Positions 53,736-63,712 of a stretch of DNA of 64,000 bases are shown piece after piece. How positions within the stretch are numbered: position 1 is the stretch's first letter; the number at the start of each line of letters is the position of its first letter. Under the pieces are notes generated by a model that was not told where the DNA came from, ran no database searches, and saw only the letters and a program-made list of their open reading frames with translations. The DNA lies in the NCBI RefSeq assembly GCF_000143415.4, contig NW_003314309.1:551459-615458 (forward strand), written 5' to 3'. Position numbers and translations under genes: made by a program. Origin of the DNA: Selaginella moellendorffii (Eukaryota; Streptophyta; Lycopodiopsida; Selaginellales; Selaginellaceae).

Positions 53736-56723
53736 ATGGCCTTCAGGGTTGGGGAAAAGGTTTACATTTTGAATGGTGGGAAGAGAGTTGCAAAAGGGAC
53801 CCTTGTGTCTATGGATCGAAACTTTGTTATACACTGTCAAAGGCTTGGGGAAGGCAATGCTGCTGTATCAGTAGAGACTGTCTTCGATGGGAATGTGGTT
53901 GCTATTGAACGAGGAGAGATGGTCGTCGGGGTAAATGTTGTTGTTGCCTTGAAAAATCTTCAGAAGAAAGCAGATGTTGGGGACAGCGCAAGTGCGACGC
54001 ATGTTCCCTCCGTGGATCTTAAGAACCGTGCTACATGGATTCAGGCAAAGGTGTTTCTAAACAACCCCGAGGGGGAGGTGGTAGCTGAGGGCTTAGCCAC
54101 AGTTGTCGATCCAAGAGATGCGGTTGCTAATCAAGAATTGGGCTGGGATGATATTGGAGTTGCGATTTTAGAGGTTGTTGACACAGAAGAAAACAGTCTG
54201 ATTATTGGAAGCATTGTGCGGTGGAAATTGAGGCACTTAGTGTTTGAGAATGTGAAGGATTCACAATCAAACACCACTACAACTGATGACAGAACATCTC
54301 TTTATGGGAAAAGAAAGTACACCTTCCTAAAGCGCAGCCAAAGGGATCTGAGCAACGAACCGAAAAGGCAGAAAATGGCGATGGAAGTTCGAATGGTCTC
54401 GACAGTTGCTTGTTGCAAGAGGAGGTGCTGTCAACATGCTGATTGGGATGCTATTGAAGAGGAGAGAGCAAGATACAAGACATTGTCCTGGAAGGCAACT
54501 CGCAATTTTGTGTATGAGGCATTACGGTCATCTATTGATGCTTCAGAACATCAGGTGGGGGGCATGGTCTTCCAGAGGGGTTTGGTCTGCATGAAGGCAT
54601 GGAGAATCATTTATGGAGTCCCTCGAACCACATTCTACAGAATCAAAACTGAGTTCGAGGAACAAAGGGTTCAACAGGCAGTCCATGGGAACGACGGTAC
54701 GCACAAAACCAGGGGTCATGTTGTATATGGAGAGGCAATCTTCAAGAGGTTTGTCGAGACATGTAGTGAGCAGCAACCACATAAAACCCGCCTCTTGGAA
54801 GATGGAACACGAGACACCCAACGAGTTCTCCCTTCCATGTATACCAAGGGGGCCATATTGGAAGATGTGAATCGGGAACTCCAAAGTAATGGCTACAGGA
54901 AGCTGAGCCAATCTAGATTTAGTAGATTGTGGAGCAACAGGTTCAGGGATGTGAGTATAGGAAAGTACTCCAGCTTTTCAAAGTGTGACGAGTGCACTGC
55001 TATCAAAATGGCTTTGTCGAAGAATTCTTGTAGCGCTCAAGAGCGAGAGACGTTGGTTAGAAGGCGGCTCGACCACAACATCGAGCAGAGAAGCTGCAGG
55101 ACTGCATATTATCATAACAGGATTCTCTCCATGGAGAGACCTGACTCTTACCTCTGCATCATCCACGACAAAATGGACCAGAAAAATACGTGCTTACCTC
55201 GACTCAATCCTGCCCCCAAGGCAATCTCTTCATCCATGCAGCTGCCTGTGTCTCTATTTGGCATAATCGCTCATGGGCATGGTGCCCAGAACTATGGGAA
55301 CTTCTTTGTACCTCTATGGGGTGGCGGGGGTGCAAACATGATGATTGCGTCCCTAGCAAAACACTTAAGGTCTCTGCAAAGTGCGCAGACTGAGCTGAAC
55401 GGCCAACCCTTGCATAAGGCCCTTATTGATCGAACCCCATACAGGGTTCAGCTGGAGGAGGAGCAAAGGCTTGCAGTATCGCGTGGGGCCCCATGCCATC
55501 CCAGTGAATATGTTGGCCGTCAGATTGTAGGGTTATCACGTGAGGCCTCATGCCATTCCGACGAGGCTGGTCGCCCGGTGAATGCACAGCCTCATCCAAA
55601 CGAAGCAGAATCTCAAGGAAGTTTTTGCGGCCGATGTGGCCTTCCACCCCATCTTCTGCTCCAAACAGACAATGCTGGCAGTGAGAACAAAAACATATAC
55701 GTCTTCGCGTACTTGGCGATGCTTGTTGCCAAAGGCATATTTGAAACGGTTACACTTGGCTTTCTCATGGTTGGGCACACTCATGAAGACGTCGATGCCA
55801 TGTTCAGTCACCTGGCAGAGTCCCTCCGGCGATTCAATGTCCTCACCCTCCCACAACTCTACGATGAATTCCAAAATTGCATCAAAGGCACTGTTGAAGC
55901 TGCACTTCTGACAGAGGTTCCAGACTTTAAGGGGTTTGTAAGAGGCTACATCAGGGACGGATCCGAAACGCTGATTGGCCACTCCAAGCCTCTTCAGTTT
56001 CATTTCAGCATGTGTGACGGTGCTCCAGTGATGAGGTACAAGATGAGAGAATGGGACACAGTGTGGCTGCCAGTGGACGGCATTGAACTCTTCAAGAGAG
56101 ATCCCATAACTGGGGAACCTATGATTCCTCAAGGTTCCCCACGGCCGATGCACCCGGATGGACTCAAAGACCAGGAAAGTATAGTGGCCGGGATTAGACA
56201 GCATATTGCCTTCTGGAAGAGGGGGTTGGTGTTTGGTGGAGAATCCTATTTTCAGAGGTGCAAGCCTTTGCTCGAATACTGGGAGAAGATTATATCTGCT
56301 ATCCAAAATGGGCCGGTTGTATATGAAGAATTGGAAGAGTCCTTTTGGCCAGAACCCAGAGCACCAGATAGTAGCGGAACAATGTCCTCTGGAAATGCAG
56401 TGACAGATAACGATGTTGAGGATCACTATTGTGGGCCGAGGAACAAGAAGCCGGATTCAGCATTCAATCCAGTACAGGTCTGCAAAGGAATGGTCGTGCT
56501 TGTCAGACCCAGTAATAAAAAACAAATGATATGGGTGGGGCACTGCATCACTGATGCAGAGGAGGACGCGGAAACTAACTCCTTCAATGTAACTGTGGAG
56601 TGGTTCAAGCCAAGTTCCGAATATACGAACGATTGCCTAGAAAAGAGATGGGTGCTGAATCCAAGGGATCCCAGCATGAGCATATCGGTGGATAATGTTG
56701 TGCATGGTTGGATGCGGAAGTAG
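53736..56723 (+). CDS. DUF7869-like putative transposase
   Basis: An open frame of 995 codons. The N-terminus has two similar modules (VYILNGGKRVAKGTLVS...; VFLNNPEGEVVAEGLATV...), each ending in an LG..V.V pattern. They resemble a domain found in plant transposon proteins (DUF8039-like, tentative). A cysteine cluster CCKRRCC lies near residue 226, followed by a helical VCMKAWRIIYGVPRTTFYRIK segment. The second half matches the DUF7869 pattern: SKCDECTAIK, CIIHDKMDQKNT (D478), LLQTDNAGSENKN (D645) and GHTHEDVDAMFS (E684, D685, D687). These acids are candidates for an RNase H-like DDE/DDD site, not proven. 55476-55589 could be a 114-nt intron without stops; it holds two palindromes. If spliced, 38 residues before TDNAGSENKN are removed. 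It would move this element. Confidence 0.7.
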   Translation: MAFRVGEKVYILNGGKRVAKGTLVSMDRNFVIHCQRLGEGNAAVSVETVFDGNVVAIERGEMVVGVNVVVALKNLQKKADVGDSASATHVPSVDLKNRATWIQAKVFLNNPEGEVVAEGLATVVDPRDAVANQELGWDDIGVAILEVVDTEENSLIIGSIVRWKLRHLVFENVKDSQSNTTTTDDRTSLYGKRKYTFLKRSQRDLSNEPKRQKMAMEVRMVSTVACCKRRCCQHADWDAIEEERARYKTLSWKATRNFVYEALRSSIDASEHQVGGMVFQRGLVCMKAWRIIYGVPRTTFYRIKTEFEEQRVQQAVHGNDGTHKTRGHVVYGEAIFKRFVETCSEQQPHKTRLLEDGTRDTQRVLPSMYTKGAILEDVNRELQSNGYRKLSQSRFSRLWSNRFRDVSIGKYSSFSKCDECTAIKMALSKNSCSAQERETLVRRRLDHNIEQRSCRTAYYHNRILSMERPDSYLCIIHDKMDQKNTCLPRLNPAPKAISSSMQLPVSLFGIIAHGHGAQNYGNFFVPLWGGGGANMMIASLAKHLRSLQSAQTELNGQPLHKALIDRTPYRVQLEEEQRLAVSRGAPCHPSEYVGRQIVGLSREASCHSDEAGRPVNAQPHPNEAESQGSFCGRCGLPPHLLLQTDNAGSENKNIYVFAYLAMLVAKGIFETVTLGFLMVGHTHEDVDAMFSHLAESLRRFNVLTLPQLYDEFQNCIKGTVEAALLTEVPDFKGFVRGYIRDGSETLIGHSKPLQFHFSMCDGAPVMRYKMREWDTVWLPVDGIELFKRDPITGEPMIPQGSPRPMHPDGLKDQESIVAGIRQHIAFWKRGLVFGGESYFQRCKPLLEYWEKIISAIQNGPVVYEELEESFWPEPRAPDSSGTMSSGNAVTDNDVEDHYCGPRNKKPDSAFNPVQVCKGMVVLVRPSNKKQMIWVGHCITDAEEDAETNSFNVTVEWFKPSSEYTNDCLEKRWVLNPRDPSMSISVDNVVHGWMRK

Positions 56724-57515
56724 AGTGCCACCATCACCTTGCCAGACCATGCAAGAGATGCAGCAAGAGCATTCATAACCCGGGTTCAAGGTGAGATTCA
56801 TGAATATTCCTTTACTAAGTTTCTAATGTATTTTATTTCAAGGTGAACAATCCGAATCTGAATCAGAGGAGGCGTGATGGCATGTGGCCTTACGCCATTC
56901 CTAGGTGAGATGATACAAATAACAAGTATAAATTCTTAGTTGTTCTAGCAAATCTTACTTAAAGTTCAAGGTGAACAAGCCGAATATGAATTCATCGGAT
57001 TGTTATAACAAATTGCGAGGTGATGGCATGAGGCGATACGCCATTTAAGAGTGGTAGCCATTCCTATATGAGGTGAGTGAAGTATTTATTAGAAATACCT
57101 CATTCAATTGTGCACTTCTAAGTCTTGGTCCACTTAGTACTGTTTGCATGTTTTTATTTTAATTCTTTCTCTAAAATGTTATTTAGCATGTGGCTTCATG
57201 CCATTGCTCTCCACAATCATGCATTGAATTTCTATCCTTGCATAATACTTCTCCATATATATAGCATGTGCGCACATGTGATATGGTTCATTAGGCCTGA
57301 TATAGTGTGTGAGGTAAAACAAAGATGATGTGACATATGCATTTACCAATCACACGTGCATAAATTTAATAATATGGCGTGTGGCCCATATTAATGGCAC
57401 ATAAACCCATATTGTGGGCTTACGTGCTTTATGTACTATCATTCCCTTGCAGCGTGTGTGTTGGTTTCCTTTTATAACACAACGAACTCCATATTTTAGG
57501 GTGAAGAGCATTCTC
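56724..57515 (+). other. 3' region of the transposase gene with palindromes
   Basis: Contains several GT-AG-like segments, including one with 'caaggtgaacaa.ccgaat.tgaat' duplicated at 56840 and 56967. It holds palindromes at 56877, 57023, 57183, 57261 and 57374. A 31-nt candidate intron (56874-56904, gtgatggcat to attcctag) is nearly all palindrome. This is probably 3' UTR or small alternative exons; I cannot fix the structure. Confidence 0.35.
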
Positions 57516-57773
57516 ATGGCAAGCACAAAATCTGTAAGTGAGGCAGAAAAGGAGACGGAGAAGGAGATAGGTGAAGATGTAGAATATATAAGTCTTCCAA
57601 ACTCCCCGTACTATACTCCAGGTGATCATTTTTCTGAACAAACGGCAACATTAACAACTATCGAGAACGCCCCAGTAACGTCAGAGACAACAATCCAAAG
57701 CAAAACAACTGACCCGGAGAAGGATGATAGTACCGCTGAGAGTACCAAAAAGGAGGTGTCCACTAGCGCTTAG
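57516..57773 (+). CDS. Small acidic protein of unknown function
   Basis: An open frame of 85 codons from an ATG at 57516. It is rich in Glu, Thr, Ser and Lys (EAEKETEKEIGEDVEYI; ESTKKEVSTSA) and has no hydrophobic segment, so probably a disordered polypeptide. An acceptor-like 'cattcccttgcag' at 57441-57453 precedes it, so it could be the last exon of a transcript starting further upstream. I recognise no family. The palindrome at 57781 follows the stop directly. Confidence 0.4.
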   Translation: MASTKSVSEAEKETEKEIGEDVEYISLPNSPYYTPGDHFSEQTATLTTIENAPVTSETTIQSKTTDPEKDDSTAESTKKEVSTSA

Positions 57774-58409
57774 GCTTATAATGGCATGTGCCCTCATGCC
57801 ATTTACTTGATCACCAAATACCTTTTTCCCTTTGCACTAGTATATCTTAATACCGGTCTGAGAAATAGAATGGCATGTGCCCTCAGGCCTTTTACTAAAT
57901 CACCTTTGAAAGAAATGCAAGCCTCTATGTCGTAAAAAAAAGGTACTAGAGAAATTCCTTAATAATATGAATGTTATTTAGTTTCATGAAAATACACTAA
58001 GGGTCAAATGAGTTAAATGACTTCTCCAGACTAGCAATGCCTCTTGCTACACCTTCACAATTAGATTCGTTAGAAAAAGATAACATTGAATAATATCTAA
58101 ATGTTCTCACCATTAAGTTATATGTCTGGCTAATAGGAATGACGTTCATCTTGGAAAGCTCACCACACGCTCAATGAACAAACAAATAGTGTGTGCACGC
58201 ATGCCATCGCTCTTCTTTAGCTTCAGATTCGGCTTGTTCACCTTGACAATGAGATTTATTATACAACCAAATGGACTCAGTCTGGACATAAAGTCACCGC
58301 GCTAATCACCATGCCCCAGATATGTCTAGCCCCTGGACAAAAAACATATAATTTCACGTCATTTTCAAATACTTGAAAATTTGTACCTAGTCCCATTTTA
58401 CTGAATAAA

Positions 58410-58433
58410 TCCCACTTTAACGAAATAGAGCAT
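58410..58433 (-). repeat. Right terminal inverted repeat
   Basis: Ends CGAAATAGAGCAT; its complement matches 44719-44742 at 23 of 24 bases. The next bases (AATC) repeat the left flank. Unlike the left end it lacks the adjoining hairpin arm. Confidence 0.85.
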
Positions 58434-58714
58434 AATCTCAATACGCGAGGGTTCTTGTTAAGCCAGTGCAAGACAGAGCAAAAGAGAACTAAGAGCCAGG
58501 CCGAGTATGCTCAGCTAGAAACACATAGGAGTTCCTACCTTATGTCCATCTGGCTAAGTACAGGTGCTAAGCCCAGTAAACTAACACTTGAACAAGAGGG
58601 GCTGATAAAGGGAACCAGCAATACCGACCTCCTGCCATCGTGGCAGTAAGGTAAGAGTGTTCGTAAGGACTGGTCGACAGGTAACTTTCGATACCCGAAG
58701 TCACATTCGCGACA
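58434..58714 (-). repeat. LTR-B copy 3, proximal part of 3' LTR
   Basis: Continues the LTR interrupted at 44718 and matches 7240-7520 and 2290-2558. It ends CGCGACA as printed, so on the minus strand the LTR begins TGTCGCG. Confidence 0.8.
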
Positions 58715-58730
58715 CTCTCCCCCCCTTGGG
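58715..58730 (-). other. Polypurine tract of the LTR-B element
   Basis: On the minus strand it reads CCCAAGGGGGGGAGAG and lies directly before the LTR start TGTCGCG, where plus-strand DNA synthesis primes in LTR elements. It fixes the element's orientation as minus. Confidence 0.8.
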
Positions 58731-61700
58731 AAGATCGACATCCTCGTCAATGCATACTCGAGTCTAGAATACCGCCAAGGAAACAACTCCAGAAAAAGTT
58801 CACGGTACTCACACTATATGAGAAATGCACCAACTTAAATGAGTTAGGGGTAACCTCTTTGTCTAACGCGGATGCGCTACCAGCTCAGACACCTTCCGGC
58901 CGTCGCCGACAAGGAAATGACCAACGGAGTTAGCCACCCTTGCTGCTCTGGGAGTCACCCAGCTTACAAAAGTGTGATATGCCCCTGCCCGTAAGAACAT
59001 AGAGAGAGAAGCCAGAGGCCCCAACCCTCTTAAGCAAAGAAACCAAACCCGTTGGTAAGGTTTAGATAGACTACTGTAAACAGGCAGTTAGAGTTGTTTA
59101 CACGGTCACGCCCTTTTAACGGAATAAGGAACATCGACAGAGAGGTGGGTTATGTGACCAGTCGACAGTAGCTACCCCATGATTAGAGATTTCAACATGC
59201 ATATGAAGTGCCGAAGCCAGTCTGCCTATACTGGCCCAAACTCAAAGAGCAATAAATGGACAATATCAAAGTCATAAACAATGATATCTTAGAGACTTAC
59301 TTATCAGTGATTATATCTTAGAATAGAACACAAAAGTATTCCAAGCAAGTTATCATCCGATAAACCAGTATAATAGTGCAGGAACCACCAAGATCATCAT
59401 AATTGGTAAACATAGGATTCACCATCAAACAAAATTCAATAGCAAGTGTGTCATCAAGAAAACTCAATGACCAAACTTAACTATCAAAGATTGCAGATAG
59501 AATGCCAAACAACTTACGAAAGATAACTCAAAGAACACAAAGTATCATTGACTGACGAGCAAAATGCTCGCGAATGTATCACCCAAAGGAAATAACATCC
59601 AAATCTATCAAAACTAACTCGAGCAACAATCAACAGAAGAGAATGAATGCGGTAAGACCAACAAACATTCATTCCTGCCAACTATCACAAAAGCCAACCT
59701 GAATAGATCCCAGCCAACAATACTAAGAAACTCAAGTTGCCTAAGCAAGTGTTAGCAACATCCTATTGATGTCTCAAACCCAAGAGACCAATCCAGAGCA
59801 AACCACAAAGAATATGTGGTATTGCGAAAAGCCAAAAGCTATCAAAGAGAACAACCAACTATCATGAAATATCATCAATTATCCCATCAAAAAGATATGC
59901 CAAATCATCGTCAAGCAAGAATCTACCATCCCGAAGAATAGGAAATAATTCCAGACCAACAATAATCAAGCAAAAAAATTTTTTACAAAGATAATCAACT
60001 ATCTTAGATGATAATCAATCATCACCAATGATTGCTAGATGCAAAAGCCAACTTCAACATTGAAGCTAATGAGCTAAAATGCCTTCCCCAACATCTTCTA
60101 ACAAAATGGAACAATGAGCATAAAACTCAAAGAACCAAAAGCTTGAAGAAGCCTATAGCTAAGTCTTGCCGAACAATGATCACAAGTCTCGCATGAACTA
60201 ACGTCAATGCTAAAGAGAAATCATGGTACAAACCACAATATCCTTCTCAACACATCCAGAAGCTAAACTTCATAATGCCAAAGCTAATGAAGAGCATGCC
60301 TGCATCAATCCAAAAGCTAAGCATAACAAAGTTATGCTCGACAAGTGATCACCAAACGGTCCTCCATGAATCCATCTATAGCAAGACGTAATTTACTTCA
60401 TAGCAAGCATAAGAAGAATCATCAATGATCGATATATCCCAACTAAAACCCAGCAAGGATTCAATCACTAACTCTTTCCTCTTATAAAGCTAGTATAGTC
60501 CATGACAAAATCACTTTTCAAGGAAAAGCTCAAAACTCAACCTCTACTAAACAATTTTGTCTAAAACACAACTAACTCAAACTTGCCACTCAATTCATTA
60601 GAACGTCAATACGGTTGCTAATTAGCAATTGTACAAATGCCAATAACATAAAGCTTCCACCAAACCATCAACACTATCTTTATTGTGACTAATGAAACTT
60701 AATATCAATTTTACAGAGAGACATCTCATTTCACTCGAATCTCAACCTCAATAATGTCAACGACAAGGCATCACTTCAATGCCATCAACACTAAAATAAA
60801 GCTAGAAGAAAGCACGAGTGAATCACCACTCAAAGCTCTCTAGCAACTAAGCTAACCAAAGTCGGAGATATTTTACTCAGTATCCGAGACCAATCTCTCG
60901 ACAATACTTAGTCACAGATAACACTTCATCAAGGAGTGAATCACCACATCCAAGACTCGATGAAATCCAACACCACGAACTAAACGCAACCAAATGATAT
61001 TGACAGAGATAGAGTCGACATGCCAACATGGAAAACCCATGTAAGTCTAACGACACAATCCTCCACAACACCATCCGGTAAAGCAAGCCTATCACTACTA
61101 AATCATCATCGAGTGAAGCAAGTGTCAACAGTCTTTTGACAAAGTCTACAAGCAATTATTAGTCGCAAAGCAACTAACAATCACTCTTTCAACTTGCCTT
61201 CACAAGACCCAAACACTAAACTCACGTCATCGAGTCATACACTTGTCCAACATGAACGTGATACCTCCGGTATGAGATAAAAGTTCATAGACAAGCACAA
61301 ACCAAATGACCACTTGAATCCAACTCAACCATAATAAGCTCACCAAAGCATTTAGCCAATAGCTCTGAGCATGCCTTGAAGAGGCTAGCTATGCATGATC
61401 AACACTCAGTTGAAACTAAAGTGAAGACCATGAGATGGATCCATATCGGTACACAACCTCCTCATAGACAAAGCTACAGTATGGGTATTAACATCTCAAA
61501 CTCAAACAACTAAGTTGAACATCACCATCCTTAGCCAAGGCACAGGGCCACCAAGACCAAGTCAAGATCAATGAAAGCTCACTACTCTCATAGAGTCTAA
61601 CGAAATGCAAAGTGCAACCTGCCACCAAGCATAATACTATAGAAGAAAGGCACAAGGGTCACCTTTTTTAGAAAAGCGCAACGACCACTTTTCTACACTA

Positions 61701-63698
61701 ACTCCAGACTTTATCCAACTCAATTGCCTTAGCCCCAAAAGTCAGCATCCCTTTCACGCCGCATCATACAAACTACCTACTAAGGTTTAAGCCAACTGAA
61801 GTCAACTCCAACCCCTTCACTAGTTTGTACTGGCTTACGAAAACGGAATGGTTTTCAGACAAAGTGATAAACAGATCAGCCATTGGAAAAGTCTAAGAAA
61901 ATTTGTGGAAAATTTTTCCATTCTAGAGAAAGAATGACTCTCAGTCTAGAAATGCAAACTTTCAAAACTCAACCAATTTCCTCCTACCAACAACTTCACA
62001 GAGGTTCACCTCAACACAAATTCTCATGACCCATAGTATGCTTAAGCCTCGAACATCTTTTTGCCCATTCTTTCAACATCCAACACTGATATCCATAAAA
62101 ATGCAAATGGAATATCCAAGGCTTGATCACGAAGACCACATCTTCGGATATCCACATTGCATTAACACTCTTCTTCAACCACCTTCAAGATCCAATGTGA
62201 AGCTAAAACACTAACAAGAAAAATGACATGGAAAATCAAGCTCTAAAGAAAATTCCTCATCACTCGAAACAATAATGCCACTTCCACTAACACAAGTGCT
62301 AGCGATATCAATGCTTTAACTACACACTTTTTCCATCCAACAATCTACTCCAAGTGCTAACGGATAAACCAACAAGCTATAGCAAGCGAATGCTACAACC
62401 CTTTTCCAACACCTTAGTGGGCAAACTCAAGGAAACAAGGAACCAATTTAAGCTTAGTATAATGGACCACCATCGAGAATCCAGTCAAAGCTACTATAAT
62501 GCTACTTCATGCAAGTAGACTAGCTTCACCATCAACCACTTTGGGGTTGATCATCGCTTAACCAAGCAACTTCGTAAACACATTGTTCATTATCACATGG
62601 ATATGATATAGAAATTACAATGACTTGATCATTAATTGAGCAACACCACGAGCAATGCCAATGTCATTACTTCAAAGGTTTATGTGAGTATCAAGTGCCA
62701 ACTCAATTCGACAAAATGCAACATAAATGCCACACTCCACCGATAGAGATTTACAACACCAATATCACTAACTTTTGTTCATAACACGGACAAGCTCATG
62801 CCACTCTCTATCCAACCAAACTCAAAACTAATCCAACACCAAGCTACTCAAGGAGCAATAGCAAGGTTCCCCGGAAAAGCATTGAGCATTGTAACCCCAG
62901 TCTCTCAATAGCAAGTCTAGACAAAATGGTTTAACGCTTCACTGCTATCCATCCCACAACTTGCCATTTGTAAGACTATCATCTCCAACATGCATCAAGG
63001 TAGGGACTCTTGATTGCATAATGTGAACACGAGCAATGAATCACACCTCGTTGCAAATCATCTTTCCAAGAAGAGAAGATGATTTACGTGTTTGATCCTT
63101 CGTCCCCGACGACTCTCTTTTCGATCTCGTCTTTTTGACCAAACCTCAAGCTTGCGTTCGCACTGCCTTCAGTCCAATCCAAGAAAAAGTTTATGAGAGA
63201 GCACGGCAATGACTACTTGAACCAATAGACTAATCCCTATAGTCTTGATTGATTCACTTGTAATCATGCCTAGGAAGGATCCACTAGTGCCATGCTAAAC
63301 AGCTACGGACTAGCCTATTTGCCACTCATAGCAAACTCAGGGAAGGTTTGCTCTTACCCACGGTATATGGAACAACTCATGGAACCACTAGAACAACTCA
63401 TGGAACCACTGAGCTAACATTAATCCTACCAACTCAAAGTGTAACTTTAAGTTGCTAATGTGCCTCACTCACGAGCCCAAGCGTAAACTCGTGTAACCGG
63501 AACAACTCAATTCCATCCTATGAGCCCAAGAGCAAGCTCACATTATTAGGTACAAAAGGTAACCAAGATCCATACCCAAGGAATAAATGTGAACCCTTTG
63601 CACCAAACGTGTACCCACTCGGATCATCATTTTCATCTCTGCATATGCAACGAGACTAGTTGCCCAATCTCATTGAATAGTACTCGCTGAGACTCATG
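58731..63698 (-). other. Non-coding interior of the LTR-B element
   Basis: About 5 kb. The longest frames (for example 60877-61155 minus) are short and match nothing I know, and no gag, protease, RT, RNase H or integrase motif is visible on either strand. Composition is A/C-rich as printed, with almost no long T runs. Near 58860-58895 the minus strand contains TGAGCTGGTAGCGCATCCG, resembling the D-arm of a tRNA. Confidence 0.55.
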
Positions 63699-63710
63699 CC
63701 TCTGATACCA
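63699..63710 (-). other. Primer-binding site of the LTR-B element
   Basis: On the minus strand TGGTATCAGAGG, one base from the initiator-Met tRNA site TGGTATCAGAGC used by many plant LTR elements. It lies two bases from the LTR end (TACA then TT). Confidence 0.8.
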
Positions 63711-63712
63711 AA

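Larger units (their letters stand above)
45105..58207. repeat. Dispersed 22-bp palindrome family (about 30 copies)
   Basis: Each copy is the half-site ATGGCRTGNGG followed by its complement, with few mismatches. Starts: 45105, 46182, 46257, 47498, 47689, 47830, 49329, 50606, 50666, 50743, 51511, 51646, 51805, 51884, 52741, 52813, 52849, 53464, 53562, 53632, 55478, 55535, 56877, 57023, 57183, 57261, 57374, 57781, 57870 and 58186. Half-sites also occur at 44825 and 45155. The copy at 46257 is a perfect palindrome. By eye no copy lies outside the TIR-bounded element. Copies at 47498, 47689, 47830 and 49329 lie within short introns. Confidence 0.85.
44719..58433. mobile_element. 13.7-kb DNA transposon with TIRs and about 30 internal palindromes
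   Basis: The insertion has matching inverted ends: 44719-44742 and the complement of 58410-58433 agree at 23 of 24 bases, with 22 consecutive matches. It is flanked by AATC duplications and splits an LTR-B whose halves rejoin without loss, which proves insertion. It carries a plus-strand DUF7869-like putative transposase, a divergent minus-strand gene with a ParB-like domain, a NIF/FCP1-type phosphatase domain and a small acidic protein. A 22-bp palindrome occurs about 30 times inside. I cannot assign it to a named superfamily: size, 4-bp duplication and gene content do not fit Mutator, CACTA, hAT or PIF/Harbinger. Confidence 0.85.

Noticed and set aside
45105-58207. CRISPR-like array
   Set aside because: Palindromes are irregularly spaced by tens to more than a thousand bases, lie in introns and genes, and the DNA is eukaryotic. 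There are no uniform spacers and no cas genes.
44719-58433. Polinton/Maverick or other virus-like element
   Set aside because: No DNA polymerase B, retroviral-type integrase, packaging ATPase or capsid motif is visible. TIRs are 24 bp rather than hundreds, and the duplication is 4 rather than 6 bp.
58860-58895. tRNA gene on the minus strand
   Set aside because: Only a D-arm-like segment is present. No acceptor stem, T-arm or paired anticodon stem follows.
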